Shown one piece after another: positions 49,949 through 59,549 of a stretch of 64,000 nt of DNA. The stretch comes from Picocystis sp. L7 (lineage: Eukaryota > Chlorophyta > Picocystophyceae > Picocystales > Picocystaceae): positions 1,054,001-1,118,000 of the forward strand of contig QXJR01000026.1 of NCBI GenBank assembly GCA_020975725.1, read 5' to 3'. Numbering within the stretch: the first letter of the stretch is position 1; every line of letters begins with the position of its first letter. Both the position numbers and the translations under genes were made by a program. Under the pieces are notes generated by a model. The model worked only from the letters and a program-made list of their open reading frames with translations. It was not told the DNA's origin and searched no databases.

Positions 49949-52128
49949 CGTCGCAAAAAAAGGCGCAGATGTGCGCTGCAAATGCGCGTCGATTCCGACA
50001 CCTTCGGGGGTGTCGGGACCCACCTCGGGAACGCCGAATGCCCCCCTTTTTGGGAGGAAGGAGATTCCGACGTGCCGCATCCAATGCCCCCCTTCCGGGA
50101 GGAGGGGTTGTGGGCATCCCAAGGGGACACAACCGGATGGAACCACAACGCACCAAGGCGTGTGGTGTGGACACGGGTGGTCCCCATGGAAGGTGCACAC
50201 GTGGTGCAGGATCCAGGTGGGTGTGCATGGGTGGGCTCTGGAACACGCCGAAGATGTGCTGCGGAACGAAGGGGGGGTGTTCGCGCGAGACTCCTCGTCG
50301 AAGCAAGGATACATCCCTCCAGCCAAACAAGACCGACGCACGAACCCTCGAAACACACCGCCGAAGATGGAGTGGGAGAAACAGCCAGGACAAGCAAGGC
50401 GTCGCCGTGGAGACGTCCGGGAGGTCCCATCGCAACACATGCCCATTGAAGCATGGGATGCGTCCAAGCCGTTTGATGTCGTTGCGCAATCATTTGCTCC
50501 AAAACGATCCTAGCGATGGTCGTGGAAAGGAACCAAGGGCCTTCACATGGACGGATAATCTACTCGGAGTCGGATGACCCGCAATGGGAAGGAACGCATT
50601 CCTCCCCGCCTCTTCTTTTGGGCATGAACGGCTCTTCATTGTGAAAGCCTATGTGTCACGTCCATGCCGTCCAAGGCAAATTGTTCCACACACGTGAAGT
50701 TTGAGTGGAAGGAGCTCGCTCTTGACAAGTGCGCATGGAGAAGAATCGAACCCCGACGGCGTCGACTTTGCGCCGAACTCTCATGAAATGAAGTTCAAGG
50801 CTCAACCTTAGAAAAAGGGATCGATGCGTGTTTGAAACGGAGCGATTCCACCAATCACGCGCGGCCGTCGCATGAAATTCATTCGCACCCATGGACTCAC
50901 AAGTTTTGGACCGTCGTCTCAAAGGTATCATATCAAAGAGGATGAAAGCGCGTGGACGCCTTGAAAAACGTTTCGAACCATCGCATTGAAGAAAAGCCAC
51001 GTTTTTGCCCATGTTTCGAGTTGTACGCGCAACGGTCGACTACGTACGCCAATCGAACGTATCGGCGGCCTTGTGGTTACCTTGCCATGGAAGACGATGG
51101 GTTTTGCATGGGACCGTCCATGATCGATTGCATCGTTTTTGTAGCTTCTTCACGATTTGGTTGCGCGGGGTTTGTGGGTAGGATTTGAGGTGGTTCTCAC
51201 CGATGCGTTTCAAGGAAGAGAGTTCCGTTCCACGTGCGACCGTTTCTTCGTCGAGCCCTTTCGTGTGCTGTCCGAACGCATCGGTCGTGGTTGTCGAACC
51301 GACGATGGCACGACGGGTCCAAGGACCAGGCCGGGCGCGGGAGGCATCGGATCCTTGCTTGTGGATCTGCGCGCGCCAGCTCGTCTCTGCTGGTGTCGGA
51401 CGTGCACGTGGTGGGTCCGATCCGTCCGTTTGGCGACGTGCCACGGTGCAAGCGATCAGGTTCGAATCCTTTGTACATCATTTACACGTATGTGCGAGTA
51501 TCCTACCTCCCATCCCTGCATGAATCCGGAGTGTGCAGGTCGGTTGTTCTTCTCCAACTATCAGTGATCTTGCATCCGAATGTTTTCGCCGAACGCCAGT
51601 CCGTCCAAGGCGAGATCCGCGGCCAGCATGGGTCTCTTGGTCCCCGTTGCAGCCGTGGCGCTGGGAGGTTCCTTCGGACACGCCGTGAACGCGCAGGCGA
51701 GTGCGCATGCGCTGCAGAGCGCTGCGCTCAGGTAGGTGGCTGTCGGCATGTCGCGCGTGCGTTTGGACGGATCGACGTCGGTTCGTGGCGAGTCTCAACG
51801 GTACGAACCCGAGGCTGGAAGACCATCCGTCGACGAGGAGGTGCGTGACCGATCCCACCATCCTCTGCGGGGAAGGGAGAGGGGCGGGCGGCACCCGGCT
51901 CTTCGGCGACCGTCACGTGATCGAGGACGAAAGGGATCCTTTTTCGGATATCGGGGGGATCCGAGGCATCGCCCGTGGAGGAAGTCGGCCGCACGTCCTC
52001 CGTCCGTTCCTCCAGGCTGGAACCCGGGACGAAGGGCTCCCCCTTTTCAAATCCCCCACGACCTCCCGTCGTGCCAGTTCCAGCCCGGGTCACACCGGGA
52101 CCACACGCTGTCCCTCGAAAGGGGGCGA
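49949..52128. other. Long gene-poor spacer
   Basis: Frames of 100-370 codons are open on the plus strand at 49480-50577, but they continue antisense to the MAP kinase and look like shadows. Lower GC at 50560-51180. A 62-codon minus frame at 51561-51749 is listed separately. I see no repeat array. Confidence 0.4.
51561..51749 (-). CDS. Possible small Cys/Ala-rich protein (62 residues)
   Basis: I do not recognise it. It begins with a hydrophobic, Cys-containing stretch (ATYLSAALCSACALACAFTAC), like a signal peptide or membrane segment, followed by KEPPSATAATGTKRPMLAAD and LDGLAFGENIRMQDH. It has an ATG start. There is no intron and no upstream TTAA box. It could be a secreted or organelle peptide, the first exon of a longer gene, or chance. 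Confidence 0.25.
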   Translation of the reverse strand: MPTATYLSAALCSACALACAFTACPKEPPSATAATGTKRPMLAADLALDGLAFGENIRMQDH

Positions 52129-52202
52129 GCCGTAGTAGCTCAGCTGGTTAGAGCGTGGTGCTAATAACGCCAAGGTCATAGGTTCGATCCCTGTCTACGG
52201 TA
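52129..52202 (+). tRNA. tRNA-Ile (anticodon AAT)
   Basis: A full cloverleaf of 74 nt. The acceptor GCCGTAG pairs with CTACGGT (one G-T pair). The D arm is AGCTCAGCTGGTTAGAGC, the anticodon stem TGGTG pairs with CGCCA around the loop CTAATAA, and the T arm has GGTTCGATCCC. The anticodon AAT is at 52163-52165. The central part is the same as common eukaryotic nuclear tRNA-Ile. There is no intron and no encoded CCA. The internal A and B boxes are intact. Confidence 0.95.
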
Positions 52203-52710
52203 CTAGGCGATCCCTTCCTCACTCGGGGAGAGAGGGGATCCCTGGCCGTATCCTACCTGCACACAGGAACTCCATGTTTTTGCTTCCTTCTGTGCCGGAC
52301 TCGAGGAGGGCGTGGATCCCCACACCTCCCACTTCCACGGGTTCGAATCCCAGGCCGTAGCAGTTGGACGGGGGATCGTCGACACCCCCATCCAACGGAT
52401 CCATGCCCTGGGTTAACTTCGTCGGGGTTTAGGGAAAGGAGGGACATCGGCTGGGAACGATCGTGGGACCACGCGAGCTTCGACGATTCGTACGAGCAGG
52501 TTAGGCCGCAAGGCGTGCGTCCGTCGCCTTCGTTTTTGTCTCTGAACAAGCGAAGATAGGAACCGAAAGAACGAGCGAAACACGGGGATCCCACGACCCA
52601 AACCAGCCTATCCCAGGGATTTTGACCCCCCTCGAAATTCAACCTAAGGTGTTTGCAGGGAGTGGAACGGAAGGGGATCCCCAATCCCGCCCGATTGGCG
52701 AGGCGACGCG
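52203..52710. other. Spacer upstream of the RNF10-like gene
   Basis: It holds GTTAAC at 52412-52417 and TTTAGGG (telo-box-like) at 52428-52434, the same TTAA plus telo-box pairing as before the DUF493 gene. Both lie about 280-300 nt before the start. Nothing else seen. Confidence 0.4.
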
Positions 52711-54351
52711 ATGGCGCCGCACGCGCGTCGCGACGGCGTTTCTCGCCGCAATCCACCTTTCGAAGCGAGCTCCCTGCTGAACTTCCAAATGGGCAGTCCC
52801 AGAAACGAAGCACGTGGTTCCAGGACGCGACCTCGCAGGGCAGATCCTCCGTTCGGGCCCAAAGTGTCGGTGCAACGTGGACAAGAGCTCTTCCGATTGG
52901 CGCAATGCCACTTCTTGGTGGCAGACACGGCAGAAGTGGACAACGTCAGGCTTGACGTGGACAAGATGCTGCCGTGGGAAGACGTGCTCCGAGTCGAGCT
53001 CCACAGCGAGAAGGAATGGGCTTGTCCCATCTGCTTGGAGGACCACATGGTGTGTCCACACATGACGCCATGTGGACACGTCTATTGCCTGCCATGCATC
53101 ATGCAGGACATACTGAGCAGCAGAGAGAGGCAAGGAGGACAGGGATGTCCGCAATGCTACGCCAAATTCACAGAGAAGGAGCTGAGGCCGGCCAAAATCG
53201 TCAAGCTGGACAAACTGGTGGTCGGGACCAAGGTGGAGATGAAACTGATGCACCGCAAGAAAGGAGCTGCGGTCGCGACCCAAAAATCTGGTACGGAAGC
53301 AGAGGAAAAGATAGAAGGAGTGTTTCCCTTCACTTCCACTGGAGAGTGCAATCGATTTTCCAAGTACACGCTCACGAACTCAGCTGATGCAGTGCTGGGA
53401 GAATGCCTGGCGTCGCTGAAAGCATCCTCCGTGCTTCTGGAAGAGCAGACCACCTTCCACCAGGAATCTGCAAATCAGCTGCAGTACATCTCAATCGCAG
53501 AAGCAGCTCTAAGGCAACGCGTTGACGATTGGCTGGTAAGGAGGGAGGAAAAGCTGCTGGAGACAGAAACGAGAATGCCTCGATCTAGCAATGGAGAGGA
53601 AGAGGGATACTGGTTCTACCAGCTCGGCGATGGGCGTCCGGTCTTTTTGCATTCGCTGAACTTCCGCATCTTGGTCCATCAATACGGCACTCCTTCGAAT
53701 TGTCCAGAGGCTGTCGAAGGGAAAGTGCTGCAGATTGATGCGATCACTCAAACGGAAGAGCTCAGGAAACGGATGCGTTACTTTTCCCACGTCACTCTAG
53801 CAACGAACATCTTCATGTGTGAGATGGACCTATCCAGTGTCCACACGAGAGAGTCTCTGGAATCCTTTAAGGACGAGCTGCAACAACGACAGAAACAGCG
53901 CAAACGGAAGGCACGCAAACAGGCCAAGGAGGCACAGAAGGAGGTGAAAGAAGATGCTGGGAAGATAACACTTCAGCTGGACAGTATGCCTCCCCTGTCT
54001 GAAGCAGCTGTGTCGGAGCCAGAAGAAATCCCGACCTTAAATGACAGATCCACTGCCGAAGAACCAGTCCGACACAGCGGAAGTCCTTCTTGGAGCAATG
54101 TTGCTAAATTGGGCTTTGCATCGGGACTGTCTGCTCCTCCTGTAGGGGGAACACCGCCGGGTACGGATTGGCCCATTTGGGGCACAGCAACCGTCGAGGG
54201 CTCGGGGAGTGGCTCATGGGCAGAGGGCGTGAGATCGGGGTTTTCGCAGCTAAGCGAGCAGGACAAGGGGGATGTAAAGGTGCAGGGCGGTCGGAAAAAG
54301 GGGGGGAAACAGATGGTGCTTCTCTCTGTCGGTCAGAGACGAAGATACTAG
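52711..54351 (+). CDS. RNF10-type RING-finger protein
   Basis: RNF10/MAG2-type proteins are RING E3 ubiquitin ligases; in yeast and animals they modify stalled ribosomes. The 546-residue product has a C3HC4 RING at about residues 108-155 (CPICLEDHMVCPH, TPCGHVYCLPCIMQDI, CPQC), followed by a conserved region (LRPAKIVKLDKLVVGTKVEM). A central domain with YWFYQLGDGRPVFLHSLNFRIL is characteristic of RNF10. Next is HVTLATNIFMCEMDLS, a Lys/Gln/Arg-rich coiled coil (RQKQRKRKARKQAKEAQKE) and a low-complexity Gly/Ser tail. The first 70 residues are basic and unstructured. The start is the first ATG of the frame; a later one is possible. It is a single exon. Confidence 0.9.
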   Translation: MAPHARRDGVSRRNPPFEASSLLNFQMGSPRNEARGSRTRPRRADPPFGPKVSVQRGQELFRLAQCHFLVADTAEVDNVRLDVDKMLPWEDVLRVELHSEKEWACPICLEDHMVCPHMTPCGHVYCLPCIMQDILSSRERQGGQGCPQCYAKFTEKELRPAKIVKLDKLVVGTKVEMKLMHRKKGAAVATQKSGTEAEEKIEGVFPFTSTGECNRFSKYTLTNSADAVLGECLASLKASSVLLEEQTTFHQESANQLQYISIAEAALRQRVDDWLVRREEKLLETETRMPRSSNGEEEGYWFYQLGDGRPVFLHSLNFRILVHQYGTPSNCPEAVEGKVLQIDAITQTEELRKRMRYFSHVTLATNIFMCEMDLSSVHTRESLESFKDELQQRQKQRKRKARKQAKEAQKEVKEDAGKITLQLDSMPPLSEAAVSEPEEIPTLNDRSTAEEPVRHSGSPSWSNVAKLGFASGLSAPPVGGTPPGTDWPIWGTATVEGSGSGSWAEGVRSGFSQLSEQDKGDVKVQGGRKKGGKQMVLLSVGQRRRY

Positions 54352-55443
54352 AAGTTCGGGGGCTGTGGGCAGGGCAAATCAGTTGCCTGAATAAAGAATG
54401 TTTGCCGGGCACTGCAAGTGCTTTATGGCACCTGTATCGTTCGAGAAAATGAATGCTGCTTGTGCTGGTGTCAATAAATTTGAGAAAGTTGCAGACGTAC
54501 TTGCATGTGCACCCGTGCCTCTACCTGAATGTGCTCCTCTGCATCCGGGGCGTGTCTCTATCTCCTTTCAACCCTTGATTCTGGACAGTACCACGTTGTG
54601 CAAGTTCAATCTTTGCCAACAGGAGCTGCACTCAAAACCAGTGCAGGTGACATTGGCACGCGCAGTTGGCCCAAAACCATTTCTGCTGGATGAAGGGGCA
54701 GGTATCCAGTGTGAGATGATTGCGTCCAGGTTCTTTGCAATTCGTTCAGCAGAGTGGACAGGGACATTGTGGCCGTAGGCCAGAAAGATACCACTCGTAC
54801 AGTAGAGATCGAGGGTCAAGATTCATGCTGTTCGTCTGTCGAATGCACGCGAAATGCATGCACTCACTCCTGAGCCATGATGTACAAACCCAACTGCAGC
54901 CGAATAAACGCGCTCGTGAATTGTCTTGAAGATCAGGTACAGTTGGTGCAACGGGGCGATGTCTCGAGTGTATCCGTTGCCGTCGCAGCACCTGTTTTCC
55001 ATGTGGAGGGTGGGTGTGTCTTCCCACCAAACAATTGGACAGTGCAGGTGGTCCAGTTGAGGCACGCCAATCACGTCCAGTATTTGGACTTCTACCAGGA
55101 GGAAATCCCTGCTGGATGCATGGTAAGGATGGGGTGTGTTTGCCTGTGTTCCTCCCCGGTTGCACAGGCAGACGGTGGTCGGTAATTCTGGTGGGTTGGA
55201 GGATGTTGGATCGGGACATCGGTTTCCAGGCCATTCCCAGGGCCTTGCACCACACCTTCCCGTCCATCACTCCACCTCTCATCCCATCCAGGAGCCACCA
55301 CCCAGGGTGTGGCTCCTGTCCAGCTGGACCCGATACGGTACGGGTTTCCCCTTCCCCCCTGCCAGCCAACCCCCGGTGGGGCCCACGTGTCCCGCCTCGT
55401 CCCGAGTTCACGAACGAGTTAAGTCGCGAGGGACGTGTGGTGG
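54352..55443. other. Spacer with unresolved coding-like segments on both strands
   Basis: Minus-strand stretches at 54823-55074 (DHLHCPIVWWEDTPTLHM and LYLIFKTIHERVYSAAVG) and 54568-54819 (IAKNLDAIISHWIPAP) have natural codon use. So do plus-strand frames over the same bases. I could not decide between strands or find a splice model. GTTAAG at 55418-55423 is a TTAA box 21 nt before the next start. Confidence 0.3.
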
Positions 55444-56190
55444 ATGGCCGTCGCGATGCGCGCCTCTCCTGCGCGCTCGTCCGCCTTGGCACGCGCCAGT
55501 GCGCCTCGAAACGCCCGTCCTGTGTCCACCATCGATGCCGAAGAGCTCGCCGCGCACCTGAGGAGGTGCGCCAGGAAGCTTGCGAACACGCGGTTTGGGA
55601 CGGAACTGGTACTGATGGAAACGCAACACAGCGAAGCGAGAGAGTCCACGGTGATCGTGGACGTGCGTGACACGGTGCGTCGAGAAGGAAATGCCGAGGG
55701 TTCGCGCACCTGCACGTGCACGTTCGAGGGCGCGAACCTGGTTCCATGGCTGACACGTGGTGTTCCTTGTTCCTGTCCCACCTGTAGGACTTCCAAGGCG
55801 GAAACATCCGCGGTGCGCTGAACGTCCCATCCGAACACTTCTACAACGATGCACAAGTGGACAAGCTGGTGGCACGCTTTGCACAGAGCCGCTACGTGGT
55901 GTTCCACTGCATGTTCAGCCAACAGAGGGTGAGCGTAAAGGACGACGATAGCAGGAGAGAGATGGGGGCGTTGGACATGGTGCGACGAAACCTTGGGCTG
56001 ACACGGTGCTCCCTCCTCGCACCACGTGGTGCGCTTGTTCCAGGGACCCTTCTGCGCATCGAAATTTGCCAGCCGTTTGGGTGCAGCGCAGCTGCCCCAG
56101 GAACCACAAGTGTTCATATTGGAGCGAGGATTCTCGGGATGGTTGAGCAGCGGCAATCTGGACCTCTGCGAGAATCTGGAAGGAAGCTGA
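55444..56190 (+). CDS. CDC25-like / arsenate-reductase-type rhodanese phosphatase, three exons
   Basis: Exons are 55444-55674, 55788-55928 and 56044-56190, with introns of 113 nt (GTGCGT...TAG) and 115 nt (GTGAGC...CAG), both phase 0. The 172-residue product matches the small catalytic-domain-only CDC25 of plants (Arath;CDC25/ACR2). Signatures are STVIVDVRDT|DFQGGNIRGALNVP, the active site H-C-M-F-S-Q-Q-R (HCx5R) and then GPFCASKFASRL, and the end VFILERGFSGW. Plant members dephosphorylate CDKs in vitro and reduce arsenate in vivo, so either activity is possible. The first 35 residues are Ala/Arg/Ser-rich and may be an organelle presequence. Each junction restores the family sequence, so the model is firm. 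Confidence 0.92.
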
Positions 56191-56539
56191 CGCGCACCCA
56201 TGCCAAGTGCAGGACCGTCTTTCAGTTCCAGGGTCGGACCAGTGGCGAGCGCCCATTGGACCGTACCCCGGACTCGCTCTTTGGCCTTTGGAGGGAGAAC
56301 TCGGCCTTTGCTGAAAGTATGTGAGCGTGCTAGGTGGATACCCATTCGTAATAATTCGACGTCATCCATTACACCTATCGGTAGCACATTCCTTTTCACC
56401 TGTGGTGTATCCGGCAACGAGTGATGGTCCAAAATCCTCGCTTGGTTTCGGAGCCACGTCTGGTCCTCCCTTTGCACGCAGCTCGTCATGTGCCTTTCAC
56501 CAGGTGATCCGTGCGGTGCGGGTCGCCTCTACCTCGTCC

Positions 56540-56710
56540 TCATTCCTTCGGAGGTGGCTTGGGCTTCTTCGGATAGCTTTGCTTCCGTCCTGAAGCAGGT
56601 TTGGACTGGACGGTTGGCTTGGGACGTGGTGCCAAGGTGCGTTCGGCTTTCACGAACGACCACACGCCGGTTCCGCGCATGGACTGCTTCCTGCCCATGG
56701 CGTAGAGCAT
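56540..56710 (-). CDS. Possible small Lys/Pro-rich protein (56 residues)
   Basis: Too short for usual gene calling. It begins MLYAMGRKQSMRGTGVW, then SFVKAERTLAPRPKP, and ends in a Lys/Pro tail (YPKKPKPPPKE). A four-codon upstream frame (ATG CCG ATC TTC TGA) precedes it by 13 nt. The paired TTAA box at 56810-56827 lies about 100-117 nt upstream in the right orientation. A run of pyrimidines ending CAG just upstream could instead be a 3' splice site, making this part of a larger gene. Function unknown. Confidence 0.3.
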   Translation of the reverse strand: MLYAMGRKQSMRGTGVWSFVKAERTLAPRPKPTVQSKPASGRKQSYPKKPKPPPKE

Positions 56711-56809
56711 GCCGTCCCAAGCCGTCTTGATCGTTCAGAAGATCGGCATGGCGCTGAAAAAAAGAAAGAGAGAGCGCGGCGATGGACGTGGACGCGCGAA
56801 CAATGTCAA

Positions 56810-56827
56810 CTTAACTTGTGACTTAAA
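56810..56827 (-). promoter_or_regulatory. Paired TTAA box upstream of the small minus gene
   Basis: CTTAAC (56810-56815) and CTTAAA (56822-56827) are 12 bp apart, the same spacing as at THO2 and at 11.48 kb. Confidence 0.35.
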
Positions 56828-58216
56828 TCCGAGGGGACAAGGCCGGTACGTGGCGTCCTCCTGGCCCAGCTCCCCACCACATCCGTCCAGAGGAACCGTT
56901 GTTGCTTATAACCGTCCACAGGCGGATGTCGGGGAGGGGGGCTCGTGCGAGTGAAGTGCTCGAGAGCGATGGTGGTCGCGTGGGTCGAAGGACAAGTGGA
57001 TCTCTCGGACGAAGGCGTCTCCTTGCTTGCTGGTCCCACGGCGGAGAAGCCTTGCATGGGCAAGGCGAAGCGACGACGTAGTCTTTCCCTGGGTTCCGAC
57101 CGTCCTCCTCTTTGCTTTGACCGCAAGGAACATCGGGACGAGTCGATGGGCCATCTCACATGCGCGGGTGTTGAGATCCCCTCCGGCCTCACACCTCGTG
57201 CAAACCAAAGCCAAATGGATTGTCAAATTACACTAGGACCCGACCATACCAATAGGATCACTTGGACCACGAGGCCGAGCAAGCACAACGTGGAGAAGTG
57301 GTGGAGCGTCCATTTAATGACCTCCCACCACCTTCACGGTGGAGTTGGGACAATTGTGTGTCAAATGATGCCGCTGCTTCTACCCATGACGGTTTGTGTA
57401 GGTCAGAGGACAAGAAGCAACCGATTGACTGCAGGGTGGGGCACTTTTTGTGTGCGGTTAAAGCCTTAGAAGATTGTGCACGCCTGATGCGAGCATAGAC
57501 GTCATTCGTTTCATTCCCCTTGTTCTTGGCAAGCAAACGCCTGTGGAAGTTGAGATCATCTGCCCACACGCGCATTTCTCTCTATTGCCAGAAGGAAAGA
57601 GTGACAACCAGTAGTACAGCAAGCAAAGTCGACTTGCGTGTGTCAACCGTTTCAGGTCCGTACAAGGGTTCGCTTCACTCTTCGCGGACCAGACGATTTT
57701 GTGGGGCATGCGTGATTCGGGCGTGATTGCATTCTCGTGAAGAAGACAATTGAAAGCTTGCGAAGGAGAAGGTGAGTTTCAAGGGGAAGTGGGCACAATA
57801 CGTCTTCCGTCTCCTATCGTGCCCCTTGCATGGAGCTACGAGTTGGTGCACCCGAGGTGCGCCGTTTGTGGCGTTCAATGAGGTAGGCCCGTCGTAGATT
57901 ATCCTTGGAACGGGGCCGTTGGCGTCATCGAGCACCTCGTCCTTCGGCATCCACGTCGCCGTTCGATCTCCTCATGGACTGGGTTCCTCTCTCCCACCTC
58001 CGTTCGGACTGGAGGCTGTCTCGTCTCCTCCAAGGCGTGTCTTCTCCCCGTCCATCCTTGGGTCGTTCACTTGTCCACGTGGGTTCTCTTCCACGTGTGT
58101 GCATGGGTCTCGTCCCTTGGCGAGGAAGGATCGAAGTTAAGGAACGTGTTTACGTCGATCGCACATCGCATCGGTCCATCGCGATCGCCATCGCGTTCGT
58201 CTTCGCACGAGGCGCC

Positions 58217-59395
58217 ATGGCCGTGGACTTGGACGCGTGGATCGCGACGGTGCGAGGTTGCCAGCACCTGGAGGAAGACCAGCTGAAGTCCCTCTGCGAA
58301 TACGTGCGTGGAACGTCGGTCGAAGCAAGGGAAGGGAAGGCGTGGACGGCGAAAACTGACGTCGAAACACACGCGCGCGACGCGTGCAGGTGAAGGAGAT
58401 CCTCGTGGAAGAGTCCAACGTGCAGCCGGTGAACAGCCCGGTGACGGTGCGTGTGGAAGTCGACGGCGAAACGCAGGTGCATGGCACGTGGGAGGTGGTC
58501 TGACGGACGAGTGTGCAGGTGTGTGGCGACATCCATGGACAGTTCCACGACTTGTTGAAGCTGTTCGACACCGGCGGAGAAGTGCCGAGCACGAGCTACA
58601 TCTTCATGGTGCGTGCGATGTTTCTTAGGAGCCCTACGTTGGATCGCTTCGGTGCCACGGCTGACGCGGTGGATGCTTCGCACCCACACTCGTGTGCTGG
58701 TGCCATCACAGGGTGATTTCGTGGATCGTGGATACAACAGCTTGGAAGTGTTCACGTTGCTGTTGCTGCTCAAGGCGAGGTATCCAGCGCACATGACGCT
58801 GCTGCGCGGCAACCACGAGAGCCGGCAGATCACCCAGATCTACGGCTTCTACGACGAGTGCCAGCGCAAGTACGGCAACGCCAATGCCTGGAGGTATTGC
58901 ACAGAAGTGTTCGATTACTTGACGCTGTCCGCTGTCATCGATGGAAGGGTCCTGTGTGTGCATGGTGGCCTCTCGCCGGACCTGCGCACCTTGGATCAAG
59001 TGCGCACCATCGAAAGGTTGTGCGAGATCCCCCACGAAGGGACCTTCTGCGACCTCATGTGGTCCGATCCGGAAGAGATTGACACCTGGTCCGCATCGCC
59101 AAGGGGTGCAGGTTGGCTGTTCGGATCCAAGGTCACCTCCGAGTTCAACCAAGTCAACGGATTGGAACTCATCTGCCGCGCCCATCAGCTCGTGCAGGAA
59201 GGACTCAAGTACATGTTTCAGGAACAATCCCTGGTCACCGTGTGGTCGGCACCCAACTACTGCTACAGATGCGGGAACATCGCCTCCATCCTCAAGTTCG
59301 ACGAAAACATGAATCGGACCGCAGAGTTCTTTCAAGAAACAGAAGAGAACAATGCCATGGTCGCGCCGCGGGCAAACGTACCCTACTTCCTGTAG
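58217..59395 (+). CDS. PPP6C: Serine/threonine protein phosphatase PP6 catalytic subunit, four exons
   Basis: Exons are 58217-58303, 58390-58446, 58519-58608 and 58712-59395. The three introns (86, 72 and 103 nt) all begin GTGCGT, end CAG and are phase 0. The 305-residue product is the usual PP6/FyPP length and begins [20 protein letters not shown], then [30 protein letters not shown]. The metallophosphatase motifs are GDIHG, GDFVDRG and RGNHES, then [27 protein letters not shown], and the C-terminal VPYFL that is carboxymethylated in this family. All introns lie in the first 500 bases. PP6 acts in the cytosol and nucleus with SAPS subunits; in plants it affects auxin transport and light signalling. 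A TTAA box lies 76 nt upstream. Confidence 0.96.
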
Positions 59396-59549
59396 GGTGG
59401 AATAGGCCATGATGGGGCCTTCGCATGCATCCTTGCAGATGGGATGCCCTCTCCGCGACCCTGCAAGCGTGGGAAGGACGAGGGATGTTGAGCACTGGTT
59501 CCGTAATGCAGGACACCTTGCACCCAAGAGAGCACATGCCTTTTGATCT

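Larger units (their letters stand above)
56191..58216. other. Spacer between the CDC25-like gene and PP6
   Basis: It contains one possible small minus-strand gene (56540-56710). A minus frame through 56200-56480 (KERVRGTVQWALATGPTLEL) has natural codon use but overlaps the CDC25-like 3' end and could not be placed. 57200-57760 is lower in GC. GTTAAG at 58136-58141 is a TTAA box 76 nt before PP6. Confidence 0.35.

Noticed and set aside
49480-50577. 365-codon plus-strand frame
   Set aside because: Antisense to MAP kinase exons at its start, and Arg/Pro/Thr-rich beyond them.
54746-55807. 353-codon minus-strand frame
   Set aside because: Antisense to exon 1 of the CDC25-like gene and of shadow composition.
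56945-57469. 174-codon plus-strand frame
   Set aside because: No family match; it starts in a divergent promoter-like region, and the opposite strand is equally open.
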